Assembly (NCBI GenBank): GCA_947174995.1
Contig: CAMWLC010000012.1
Location: 1-59,389, forward strand
Source: an uncultured Porphyromonadaceae bacterium
GTDB lineage: Bacteria; Bacteroidota; Bacteroidia; Bacteroidales; Muribaculaceae
Reading direction: 5' to 3'
Length of the DNA stretch: 59,389 nucleotides
The translations under genes and the position numbers were made by a program. Shown here one piece after another: positions 38,378 through 47,743 of the stretch; the stretch's first letter is position 1, and each line of letters starts with the position of its first letter. The notes beneath the pieces were generated by a model. That model saw nothing but the letters and a program-made list of their open reading frames with translations. It did not search any database and had not been told where the DNA came from.

Positions 38378-41300
38378 TCAACGGTTTTCCGGATACACCG
38401 CCCCTTCGTGCATGAACTTGTTGCCAAGCACCGTGGCATTGCGCACCAGATTGACGTCAAACGACTTGCTTATCTTCCCCGTCACCCTCATCGCATCGCG
38501 GGAATCCCAACCCGCGCGGCCGAAGCGCACCTGCGGATGATGGAACATCCCCTTTATGTCGATGCCGAATTTTATCGGCACCGGGGAGTGCATCACTCCG
38601 ATGTGGTAGTCCAGCTCGCCAGCGAAATTGTTGACACCCTCTCCCACAAGACGGTAGTCGTTAAACCGGAACGTGAAGGGATACACCTCCAGCAGATTGT
38701 CGTGGACCGTGGCGTGGAGGTTGATGTCGGCTATGTGGATCGGATCATGGGAATGGATGAGCATCATCGAGGCGATATGATGGATGAAATGATTCTGCTT
38801 CAGCACGAGGTCCGAAGCCGAGACATTGACCGCACCGTCGAGCGAGGCCATTTCTATTTCCATATCGGGAAAGACGTGCATATCCAGCCCCACGTCCATC
38901 GACACCCTCCCCGAGAGATTGAGCAGGGATGGCCAGCGGCGCGGCAGGGACTCGAACTTGTTGAAGAATCTCGTGAGGTCGATGTCGGTGAGGGCCCCGG
39001 TGAGCGACAGCCCTATTTTCTCGATGTCGGCCGTGTGATAGCCCACTCCCACCGATGCCCCGCCGAAGGAGGCGTTGAGGCGCAGGGAGGGTATGTCCAC
39101 ATTGCCCCCGGCGGCATGTATGTCGGAAGAGAGTCCCGTGAGGTTCAGATTGGTGTATATCACCTCGTCGCCGCTGATGTGGATGTCGGCGAGGATATTG
39201 CGGGGTATGATGAATGTGGATTCTCCCTTCGCTGTGGAGTCTTTCCCCGTGCGTACCCTCTCCTTTCCCGGGGCTTTTCTATGCTTTTCTCCTGATGCGA
39301 GAGCGAGGGCGCGTGCCAGGGAATTGATGTCGAGCGTGTCTACATCCATCTCAAGGGAAGCCATGAGGGTCTGGGGCGTGGCCGAGAGTAACCAGGGTCG
39401 CATATCGCTGATGCGTCCGCGCAATTTCATCTCCGACCCGCCGGAGCGGAATCCGAAGCGGTGTATCACCGCGGAGTCATTGCAGAGGGTGAGTGCCGTG
39501 GGCATGAAGTCGAACACCGGGCCGTAGCCATGTATCTTCATGTGCCCCCCGGAGGTGGAAAGACCCACCGTCACGTCGTGGCGAGTGAGATACTCCCTGA
39601 GGGAGGCGGAGAGTGGCGAAGGCACCCATAGGGGGGAGTGGCGACACTCCCGGAGCCAGCGGCTGTCAGGCTGTGCCGCCAGTGCGAAGCGGGCGTCCGG
39701 AGCCGGAGCGGGGCGCGCATCCTTTCGCAGTGAGCATGAGAGGTCCAGATCGTTAAGGGCGAGATCGGTGTGAGGCGTGGCCAGGGTGACTCCCCTGAGC
39801 ATGACTCTCGCCGCGGCTGATCCGGCCTTGATATTGAGAGAATCCCTTCCCGATGAACTAAGGGCCAGAGAACGGGAGGTCACCATGAAATTGCCGTCGG
39901 AGAGCCGGAACCCCTCCACGCTCATGCCAAACTCGGTCACACCCTCGCGCAAGGCCTCCGGAGAGGCCACCGCGGCCTGCGAACCCAGCCGGAACGCGAG
40001 GCTGTCAGCCGTCGTGCGCAGTGTGCCGGTGCTCACGCTCGGCTTGAGTACATTTCCGCTCAAGGCAATATCCATATCGGTGATGCCCGACGAATTGCCC
40101 GGCATCGTAAACGACATATCGGCCAGCATACTGAGAGTTCCCTTCGTTTTCATATCCCCGAGCTGCGGCACCAACGCCGCTACCTTCCCGAGATCACCCG
40201 CCACTACGAGGGAGGCGCGGACGTGGGGAGAGCCCGAAAGAATGTCCGTGAGCCGCCCCTCCACACTCAGGCTCATTCCGTCTCCTTCGAGCGTGAAGCG
40301 GGGCACATCCACGTAGGTGGAATCCGGCTGAGCCCCATTGAACACCAGATTGGCGCGCAGACCGACATGGCGCAGATTCACCGGAGGTATCCCTGCTGCC
40401 CTGTATCCTATCTCTCCATCAGGGACATCCACCATCACCGTGAAATCCGGCAGAGTGCCAGACGATATGTTGAAGGGGGAGAGGAGACGCGCCGAAACGT
40501 TGACAGTCATGTCGCCCGTCACCCCCTCCATATCCGGGAGCCACGCGGCCGGCAGATATTCCAGGAGGCGCATGAGGTGGAAGGAGGCTATATTGTAGGA
40601 GAAATCATCCACATTGACCGATGACCCGGCATTGAGATTCATGTTCATGCTGCTGCGCAGGTCGGCCAGATTGATTCCGAAATCGCTGAGGGTCAAATCA
40701 AAAGGCTTGTAGCTTACATTCACGTTGCCATCCAGGCCAAACGGGAATCCCGAAAGGAGAGTCACCGTGCCGGATACTATGGAGAGGCGTCCCGAGGCCG
40801 TGAGCCGGTACCCTCCGGCGCGTGCCCCATTGCCGTGGCGCTCCTTGAGGGTCATCCCCTTGATGAGCATATCGGCATCAAGACCCGAAGAGACCGAGAA
40901 GTAGCTCAGAGAGCCGGGTCCCGAAATACGGATTTCATTGGCCGACACCTCGGGGATACCGTTGTCAGAGGTATTGTCCGGGGGGAGGATGAGGTAATTG
41001 GCTATGGAGTCGTTGACGGCCACGAGATTGATGTGCAGGTTGCGCACTTCCACATCATGCAGGCGTATGCGTCCGCTTAGGAGCCGCAGGAGATTGACAC
41101 CCCCCTTGAAAGCCCCGGCCGAACCTAAGAAAGAGGCGTTCTCGGGCAGGGAGGCCCGCAGCTCCGCCGGGATGCTGTCAAGCGACCGGGAGACGACCGA
41201 CACCGAATCGGCCTGGAGACAAAGACGTGGGAAAGTGGACCATAAAGTGAAGCGGAGGTTTGACACCTTCACATCGGCATTAAGATACTCCGACGCCTCG

Positions 41301-41500
41301 CGTCTGACTATTTCCGACAGCCTGTCGGGAGTCAGCAGCAGCGTCAGGCAGGTAAGCGCACCCACCACGGCGACCACCAGACCGCCGACACACCACAGCA
41401 CCACCCTTCCCCGGCGTCTTTTACGCCGGGTGGAGGATTGCGGAGCAGCGGTCCCGAGCTTTTCCGCAGATTGTTTCTCGGATGGAAAATCAGGGTTCAT
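38378..41500 (-). CDS. AsmA-family envelope protein
   Basis: A 1040-residue protein with a basic cytoplasmic start, one membrane helix at about residues 32-54 (VVLWCVGGLVVAVVGALTCLTLLLT) and a very long beta-rich periplasmic part. It begins like AsmA proteins (PDRLSEIVRREASEYLNADVKVSNLRFTLWSTFPRLCLQADSVSV), which form bridge-like lipid channels between the membranes; the C-terminal 150 residues include the AsmA_2-type block FEGVNNFAGELDYHIGV. In other Gram-negatives, family members (TamB, YhdP, AsmA) support phospholipid transfer to the outer membrane. It starts divergently from the poly-C operon and its stop lies 33 bases before the aroB fusion start. Confidence 0.87.
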   Translation of the reverse strand: MNPDFPSEKQSAEKLGTAAPQSSTRRKRRRGRVVLWCVGGLVVAVVGALTCLTLLLTPDRLSEIVRREASEYLNADVKVSNLRFTLWSTFPRLCLQADSVSVVSRSLDSIPAELRASLPENASFLGSAGAFKGGVNLLRLLSGRIRLHDVEVRNLHINLVAVNDSIANYLILPPDNTSDNGIPEVSANEIRISGPGSLSYFSVSSGLDADMLIKGMTLKERHGNGARAGGYRLTASGRLSIVSGTVTLLSGFPFGLDGNVNVSYKPFDLTLSDFGINLADLRSSMNMNLNAGSSVNVDDFSYNIASFHLMRLLEYLPAAWLPDMEGVTGDMTVNVSARLLSPFNISSGTLPDFTVMVDVPDGEIGYRAAGIPPVNLRHVGLRANLVFNGAQPDSTYVDVPRFTLEGDGMSLSVEGRLTDILSGSPHVRASLVVAGDLGKVAALVPQLGDMKTKGTLSMLADMSFTMPGNSSGITDMDIALSGNVLKPSVSTGTLRTTADSLAFRLGSQAAVASPEALREGVTEFGMSVEGFRLSDGNFMVTSRSLALSSSGRDSLNIKAGSAAARVMLRGVTLATPHTDLALNDLDLSCSLRKDARPAPAPDARFALAAQPDSRWLRECRHSPLWVPSPLSASLREYLTRHDVTVGLSTSGGHMKIHGYGPVFDFMPTALTLCNDSAVIHRFGFRSGGSEMKLRGRISDMRPWLLSATPQTLMASLEMDVDTLDINSLARALALASGEKHRKAPGKERVRTGKDSTAKGESTFIIPRNILADIHISGDEVIYTNLNLTGLSSDIHAAGGNVDIPSLRLNASFGGASVGVGYHTADIEKIGLSLTGALTDIDLTRFFNKFESLPRRWPSLLNLSGRVSMDVGLDMHVFPDMEIEMASLDGAVNVSASDLVLKQNHFIHHIASMMLIHSHDPIHIADINLHATVHDNLLEVYPFTFRFNDYRLVGEGVNNFAGELDYHIGVMHSPVPIKFGIDIKGMFHHPQVRFGRAGWDSRDAMRVTGKISKSFDVNLVRNATVLGNKFMHEGAVYPENR

Positions 41501-41633
41501 AGTGGGAAGTGGTTGTCATCGGGGAGAAGCCGTCAATAGGGCATCTCTATATAGTTCAACACCGCAAAAAGTGAATCCGACGAAAAAAATCAAAAAAAAA
41601 TCCCAAAACAGCGGGAAATCCGAATAATTTGTC

Positions 41634-41641
41634 TAACTTTG
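41634..41641 (+). promoter_or_regulatory. -7 box of the envelope operon promoter
   Basis: TAACTTTG is a perfect Bacteroidota -7 box. It is about 168 bases before the ATG at 41809. I see no clear -33 box at 19-21 bases. The leader from here to 41808 is AT-rich and includes a short CGCAAA/TTTGCG hairpin just before the start region. Confidence 0.6.
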
Positions 41642-41808
41642 CAGCCGAAATGCAACGCAGACTTATCCGATGATTCAATGTGAACGTTAAGTCTGATGCT
41701 GATTTTTACTGACTAATCCGACATATTAAATAGAAAACGTAGTGCATCAATATCCTGAATTTAACATATATCGTCAGGTGACTTCGCAAAAACCCATTTG
41801 CGGAGAAA

Positions 41809-43759
41809 ATGAGGTGCGCAAATCCCCCCCCCCCGTTCTAATTGGCTAATAATCAATAAGTTAGCTTGGCTATTAATAATTGCGCTACACTTATGTGCTA
41901 CATCTCCATCCGCCCGGGGAGCCATAACTCCGGCGCAATGGAAAACTATATCGCGCAGTGACGACTATATAATAGGCCAAGGTATTGACACCGATCTTGA
42001 AAAGGCGCGTCAAGCTGCCTTGTCGGCTTTGGTGAGCAACATATCGGTCAATGTAAGTTCACAGTTCAATTACTCCTATACGCAGGATTCAAAAGACAGC
42101 CACATTACTTCTGAGGAGAAACTGAACAACATCATCAGATCCTACTCGGCCGCAGCGCTTAATGATGTGGAGGAATATGTGGAGCGCAACAAGGGAGAGT
42201 ATACCGTATACCGCTACATAAAGCGCAGTGAGCTCCGGGCGATGTTCAATAAGCGCGTGGCCATGGCCCGCAAATGGATATGGGAAGCGCGGAGAAGTGA
42301 CAAAGATGGAAAGACGGGGGATGCGCTGAAATATTATTACTGGGCTTTGCTTCTGCTTCGCAGCTGTCCGGATGCAGATCTTGAAGTCTTTGATTGTGAC
42401 GACGGCACGCACAACATGATGCAATATTCCTTCTCCTCCATAAAGGCTATTCTGTCAGCGATAGAGGTGGCGGCCACGGAGCTTGAGATGAAGGATGGGA
42501 TGCAGTATGTCACGCTGAAATTCACACGTGATGGCAGACCGCTTACCAATTTCAACTACCGTTTCACCGACGGCAAGACGGTGTCGAAGGAGTTTTATAC
42601 GGCCAAGGATGGCGCCGGAGAGATTATAGTGCCTCCCGGAATGAAGCTATCCAAACTGAAGATACAGGCCGAATACGAGTGCAGGGACGAGGCCAATATC
42701 AATCCCGATCTCAAGTGTGTGATAGAGACCACGGAGCCGGTGCCCTTGGCTGTGGCACAGCTCAAGCTCAACACCAAAAACTGCAAGGGAATCGACTCCA
42801 ATACATATTATCTGCAAGTGGCCCGGTCGCAGGACGGAGAGGCCGTGTCCGGCAATCGTCAGGAAGGCCCGGTATCGCTCCGCAGAACATCATCCGAACA
42901 TAATGCCTCCGCCGCTCTGCCTGATGTCGACTTCCGCGAGAAATGTCTCAAGACAGTGGAACGCGTGCAGGCCGCGATTGCTTCTAAATCCATAAACGAT
43001 ATAAAAAACCTGTTTACCGCCCAGGGCTGGGACATGTTCAAACGTCTTATGTCATACGGAAATGTGCGGTTGCTCAGACAGCCCGAAGTGGCCCTTGTCC
43101 CGATTGCAGGGGGCATGGTGTGCAGGAGCCTCCCGATGAGCTTTTCCTTCAAGTCCAATACCCGTAACTTCACGGAGGATGTGGTGCTGTATCTTGACAA
43201 GGATGGAAAGGTAGATGAAGTGGCCTTCGGCCTTGAGAAGATTGCCGTGGACGACATCATGCACAGAGGGGAGTGGGATATGGCCGCCAGGCAGCTGATG
43301 GTACATTTTCTCGAGACCTACAAGACTGCGTATGCTCTCAAACGACTGGATTATATCAACTCCATATTCTCAAATGATGCGTTGATTATCACCGGTTCAG
43401 TGGTATATTCCAACGGTAAAACGGAACTTGGCCCGACGCTGAGCCGCAAGGTGATATACACGCCTCAGACAAAGACCGAGTACATGCAGAAACTTGAGCG
43501 ATGCTTTAACTCCAACGAATACGTGAACATACAGTTTGCAGATAATGTGGTGCGCCGCTCACACACCAATCCCGACATCTATGGTATCCAGATCAAGCAG
43601 GATTACTTTTCATCCTCCTACGGCGATACGGGATACCTCTTTCTCATGATTGATTTTGCAAATGTGGATTCTCCGCTGATTCATGTGCGTACATGGCAAC
43701 CTGATCTTGACCCCGATACGCGTGACGGCAGAATAGGTATGGCGGATTTCATGTTGTGA
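41809..43759 (+). CDS. LPP20-family exported protein, start separated from the frame by a C11 tract
   Basis: The body is a 579-residue open frame from about 42020, but it continues upstream to 41813 and encodes WLIINKLAWLLIIALHLCATSPSARGAITPAQWKTISRSDDYIIGQGIDTDLEKARQAALSALVS, a signal peptide followed by the LPP20 domain start (W...I..S..YI.G.G...L..A...AL..L). No ATG lies in this frame. The only good ATG, at 41809 with GGAGA at 41802-41806, reads MRCANPPPPF and stops because of the 11 C; with 10 C it would enter the LPP20 frame directly. The later half contains a beta-rich domain with YLDKDGKVDEVAFGLE. LPP20 proteins are outer-membrane lipoprotein-like and of unknown function. It heads a five-gene operon. 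Confidence 0.75.
41824..41834 (+). repeat. Homopolymer of 11 cytosines at the start of the LPP20 gene
   Basis: An uninterrupted C11 lies 12 bases after the ATG at 41809. It sets the reading frame: 11 C gives a 10-codon peptide, while loss of one C (or gain of two) fuses the ATG to the exported protein. Such tracts change length by slipped-strand replication. Confidence 0.95.
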
Positions 43760-43811
43760 GGAAATAGATTGCAGATCCGTAAAAACGATATTTACAGTAA
43801 ATGTAATAAAA

Positions 43812-45632
43812 ATGAACCAAACAGATACACTGATCACTTCCCGGGGGTGCGGCTCACGGAAAATCTCCGGACCGGGGGCGTCTGTGGTGCGTATGACCAT
43901 GACGCTGCTGTTGGCACTTGTGTGCATGAGTGCAGCCAATGCACAGCGCACTATGGATGTGGCCGGATTCAAGAAGCTGGAGAATGATCTCATGGCCCGC
44001 GTCACGGCTCCCGTAAGGGATCATGACGAGGGGAAACTCTGCGCCCTCATACGCATTGTCTCACCGCTGAACGATATAAAGGTGCGTCCGGACGGCCTCG
44101 GTATAGTGGAGGAGCGCGAGGTGGATGGCGAGCATTGGGTGTATGTGCCTTACGGAGCGAGAAGCCTTTCCCTCACACATACCGGATATGTCCCCGTCAT
44201 GTTCAGTTATCCCTTTCCCATCGAAGAGGGTACGGTATATGAGTTGAGGCTCACCGTCCCGGAAGAGGGTTCTGCACGCGGGGGAAACTCCTCCACCCAA
44301 ATGCTGGCCTTGACCGTGCGTCCCGCTGATGCCACGGTGTGGATAGACGAGATGGAGGTTCCGGTGGAAGAGGGTGTGGTACTCGCTTCGATAAACAAGG
44401 GACCGCATACCTACCGTGTGGAGGCTCCAATGTATGAGGATGTCGAGGAAGAGATCGAATTGGGTGACTCTCCTGTGCGCGAAAATGTGGCCCTGTTTCC
44501 CCTGTTTGGCACTCTGAATGTATCCACACTTCCCGAGCATGGGTTTGAGGTAATCGCCAACGGAAAGAACATCGGTCTTTCTCCCATCAAGGATTACCGG
44601 TTTGAGCCGGGTACATACCGTATTCATGTGCAGAAGAAAAACTATCATTCTCTGGACACCGTGGTGCGTATGCGTGCCGGCAGTCAGATGGACTTGAATT
44701 TGCGACTGACCTCCCATGCCGACAGTCTTTTCTACAACCGCCGTCTCGGAGGACGCGGACTCTCTTTCGGTGTGCGCGCCGGATATCTCCAGCCGATGGT
44801 TTCCACCGACTCCAAAGGGGGCTTCACGGGCAGCGTGATAAACTATGGCCTTGGCAATTCCCGCGAGAATGTGCATTACAGCGGACAGACTGGATTCACT
44901 GCCGGCCTTATTGTGGACATCCGGCTCATCAAGAATCTTTACTTACAGACAGGCCTGGACTACAACTATATCCATTACACCAACAAGTTTTCCTCGCTTG
45001 ATGAGAATGTGGTGCTGACCAGCACATCCAGTACGGTTACAGTCGGATCCCGTAACAACGCCTATACGGAGCAATATACGTTTCACGAGCTCAAATTGCC
45101 TGTTATGGCCTCCTATCGCTTCGTGCTGAGCAAGCGCAGCTCGCTCCACATCAATCTCGGACCGTATCTCTCCTATGGTATCGCCGCCAACATGAAACTG
45201 AACGGCTCGACCGACAGCAGAGGTATGATATACGGGATGCAAGGGGGCCAGCCCGATTACGACAAGGGAAAAGGTGAGGTCAAGGTGAATTCGCATACAA
45301 CGGGTGATTTAAATCTCTATTCCAAATCGCAAAAGATTTCAATAACTGAGGAACAAGGTGCGAATCTTGGATTTACTCAAAACCCCAAATTCAAGTTTTC
45401 CTCCTCTCCGTTGGAACGTCTGAATTACGGTCTTTGTGCGGGTGCAGTCTTTGAACTCAGCAGGTTTCAGCTGGGTGTACATTATTCATTGGAACTCTCC
45501 AACCGTGCAAAATCATCTTTTTGGAAATCAGACCGTATCACTCTCTTCGAGATACCTGCCGAGAATATAATGGCCTCATATCGCCACAATATTCATACAC
45601 TTGGGGTAACAGTAGGCTATGTGCTTAGATAA
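43812..45632 (+). CDS. PEGA-domain outer-membrane beta-barrel protein
   Basis: A 606-residue exported protein. A signal peptide is seen as MTMTLLLALVCMSAANA starting at 43893; the annotated ATG at 43812 gives 27 extra residues and either may be used. The middle (about 150-320) has three PEGA-like segments (TVWIDEMEVPVEEG..., GTLNVSTLPEHGFEVIANGKNIG, YRIHVQKKNYHSLDTVVRM), a carbohydrate- or peptidoglycan-associated fold. From about 320 the protein alternates amphipathic strands with aromatic ends (GLSFGVRAGYLQPM, LYLQTGLDYNYIHYTN, LHINLGPYLSYGIA) and ends in Arg, consistent with an eight- to ten-stranded beta-barrel. It follows the LPP20 gene by 52 bases. Confidence 0.78.
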   Translation: MNQTDTLITSRGCGSRKISGPGASVVRMTMTLLLALVCMSAANAQRTMDVAGFKKLENDLMARVTAPVRDHDEGKLCALIRIVSPLNDIKVRPDGLGIVEEREVDGEHWVYVPYGARSLSLTHTGYVPVMFSYPFPIEEGTVYELRLTVPEEGSARGGNSSTQMLALTVRPADATVWIDEMEVPVEEGVVLASINKGPHTYRVEAPMYEDVEEEIELGDSPVRENVALFPLFGTLNVSTLPEHGFEVIANGKNIGLSPIKDYRFEPGTYRIHVQKKNYHSLDTVVRMRAGSQMDLNLRLTSHADSLFYNRRLGGRGLSFGVRAGYLQPMVSTDSKGGFTGSVINYGLGNSRENVHYSGQTGFTAGLIVDIRLIKNLYLQTGLDYNYIHYTNKFSSLDENVVLTSTSSTVTVGSRNNAYTEQYTFHELKLPVMASYRFVLSKRSSLHINLGPYLSYGIAANMKLNGSTDSRGMIYGMQGGQPDYDKGKGEVKVNSHTTGDLNLYSKSQKISITEEQGANLGFTQNPKFKFSSSPLERLNYGLCAGAVFELSRFQLGVHYSLELSNRAKSSFWKSDRITLFEIPAENIMASYRHNIHTLGVTVGYVLR

Positions 45633-45659
45633 AACTGCATACACAACAAATAACAAATC

Positions 45660-46655
45660 ATGAAACTTTCAGAATTTTTTAAGGGTACAGTTCTTGTGGC
45701 CTTGAGTATCTTCACCATACTCTTGGCGGGATGCCATGACGATTCAGAAGAGAATGACATTGATCCCGCTCCGAAGTCTCTTCTCGAAGGGGAGTGGCTG
45801 GAATATGCAGACACACCGACGTCAAGAGGATATAGTGCCGTAGCTTTTAAAGGTGACGCAACATTCCTTCAGGATATGGAAATCCTGAGTAAGAATGGCA
45901 AAATCTCATACGAGCACCTGTCGGGTGACTTTTTTCATGATGACGAAAAGAGTTTCACTTTGCAGTTCCTGAACGATAATGGATATCGCCAGACGGATGT
46001 ATATGAAATCATGGAGCTGACGAATACCAAATTGCTTACCTGGATGAGTTCGGTTTCTGCCGGCGATGAATTCCACAGGATCGTGGCAACCTTTCAACCT
46101 ATGGTAGGAGACGCCTTCCGCATACAAGCCTTTTCGGAGTATGGTAATGTAGGAAGCTATCTATCCACATGTCCGAATGTGGCAACTGTAGATGCGGATG
46201 GAAACATAAAGGCTATAAAGCGTGGCAGAGCGTTTATCATAGCTCAGATCGGAAACGAAGCAGTGGCCGCGAGGGTGGAAGTGACAGATCCCGATAACGT
46301 GATTGATGATTACACGGTATGGGTGAATAAGAAAATCCCGGATTTCGAGAAAGTATATGGCACATATTGCTTTCAAATGGTTGATTCCACAGGTGTTCCT
46401 TTCACTGTCTATCATGTGTTGGACCCCATGGTACATCGGCTGATAGTGACTCACATGCAAAATAAAATCTACGAGATCCAAGCCTGGTTTGAGGATTGGG
46501 TGGATATGGACATCATAGAGAGGAGTCTTGCTGAGAAGTATACTTACTCCCACACTGAAAATGGTAAAATATATTATACTACGCGAGTGGGAGGACATAC
46601 ACTAAGCATAGGCCTCAATAAAAATCTGCATGGAATAGCGGTGTCTGAAATGTGA
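45660..46655 (+). CDS. Lipoprotein of unknown function
   Basis: A 331-residue lipoprotein with lipobox LLAGC (Cys at residue 25) and an acidic spacer DDSEENDIDP, the pattern used by surface-exposed Bacteroidota lipoproteins. The body contains a central segment, NVATVDADGNIKAIKRGRAFIIAQIGNEAVAARVEV, that fits a bacterial Ig-like (Big2-type) domain. The rest is a mix of short strands with DSTGVPFTVYHV near the end and no recognised catalytic motif. It lies 27 bases after the beta-barrel gene and its stop overlaps a possible GTG start of the next gene. Confidence 0.72.
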   Translation: MKLSEFFKGTVLVALSIFTILLAGCHDDSEENDIDPAPKSLLEGEWLEYADTPTSRGYSAVAFKGDATFLQDMEILSKNGKISYEHLSGDFFHDDEKSFTLQFLNDNGYRQTDVYEIMELTNTKLLTWMSSVSAGDEFHRIVATFQPMVGDAFRIQAFSEYGNVGSYLSTCPNVATVDADGNIKAIKRGRAFIIAQIGNEAVAARVEVTDPDNVIDDYTVWVNKKIPDFEKVYGTYCFQMVDSTGVPFTVYHVLDPMVHRLIVTHMQNKIYEIQAWFEDWVDMDIIERSLAEKYTYSHTENGKIYYTTRVGGHTLSIGLNKNLHGIAVSEM

Positions 46656-46669
46656 ATACTGAGAAAAGT

Positions 46670-47731
46670 ATGGGAAATGATTTCAGAATTAAAACCGGAT
46701 GGTTATTTCGGATTGTATGTATTCTCGGAATAATCTTTCTATGCCCTTCCTGTGGGCATGACGAAGAGGAAGGTGATGAGCCTGCCGCTATCAATATCTC
46801 TGATATTAATGGTGAATGGGCTTCGCAATTGCCCGGCGGTGATATAATTGAGTTTGACTTCAATCACATGATTGGGGTAGCCAGTACTTTCACAACCAAG
46901 GAATTTAACGCATGGGAACTTAGCTTTTCAGGATACGGAGGATGGATTTACAGTGCATCTTCCGGCACGATGAGGGTAAGTATGGATAAAGGAAACGGTG
47001 ATGAGTACATGGTTGACTACCGTATTGACCGACTTGATTCCAATTATCTGACCCTCACCAATCAGAGATTGGGAAGCACACGGGAATACCTGAGGATAAA
47101 GGATGATTATACGCTCCTGGAGGGGGAGTCGCGCACCATAGCCGTTCATAAGGACTGGAACATTGAGGCAGTGGAAAGTCCAGTAATCGATTTTTCCAAT
47201 GAAGAAGTGAGAGCTTTGAATTATGGCACGGATCTATTGCGCGTCAATTCGGGAAATAATAGCTGGTACATTCGTGTGACTGTACAACCTGAGTTGTTTC
47301 TTTTTCTCGATGTGATCTCCGACACTCCAGCTGATGCAAGAAAGAAGTTAGGGACACCTGACAATTATGGTGTTTCAGCAGATGGACTGAGAGTGATGGT
47401 TTACAATAATCCGACTTCCTCCATAGGAACGGTTGAGATATATTATGACCCTTCTTCCAATATGATATGCAACATAGTGATCAGATGGAAGGATAAGAAT
47501 GGCTATCAGCATACCGAAGATTTCATCACTTCGCACTATACCAAAGGAGAGATGGATTTTAATGAATATTATGATGGGCCTACATTGTATTCATCCAATA
47601 CGGTGCTGTATTTGGTTCCGGAATACAATGTGGTGGAGTTGTTGAATCTGCATCAGTTCCTCAATTCTCCAAAAGAGTCCTGTCTCAATAAAAGAAGATG
47701 CAGAAGCATACCGCAACAGACCAACAACTAA
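46670..47731 (+). CDS. Lipoprotein of unknown function
   Basis: A 353-residue lipoprotein starting at ATG 46670 (MGNDFRIKTGWLF); a GTG at 46652 overlapping the previous stop is an alternative. The signal peptide ends at CPSC with an acidic stretch GHDEEEGDEP, as in the previous gene. The beginning of the mature part, INISDINGEWASQLPGGDIIEFDFN, resembles the corresponding part of 45660-46655 (LLEGEWLEYADTP...). The two are likely distant relatives. The later part has repeated strands such as EIYYDPSSNMICNIVIRWKDKNG. The C-terminus, KKRRCRSIPQQ-like basic residues, is unusual for a lipoprotein of this class. Confidence 0.7.
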   Translation: MGNDFRIKTGWLFRIVCILGIIFLCPSCGHDEEEGDEPAAINISDINGEWASQLPGGDIIEFDFNHMIGVASTFTTKEFNAWELSFSGYGGWIYSASSGTMRVSMDKGNGDEYMVDYRIDRLDSNYLTLTNQRLGSTREYLRIKDDYTLLEGESRTIAVHKDWNIEAVESPVIDFSNEEVRALNYGTDLLRVNSGNNSWYIRVTVQPELFLFLDVISDTPADARKKLGTPDNYGVSADGLRVMVYNNPTSSIGTVEIYYDPSSNMICNIVIRWKDKNGYQHTEDFITSHYTKGEMDFNEYYDGPTLYSSNTVLYLVPEYNVVELLNLHQFLNSPKESCLNKRRCRSIPQQTNN

Positions 47732-47743
47732 ACTAATAATAAA

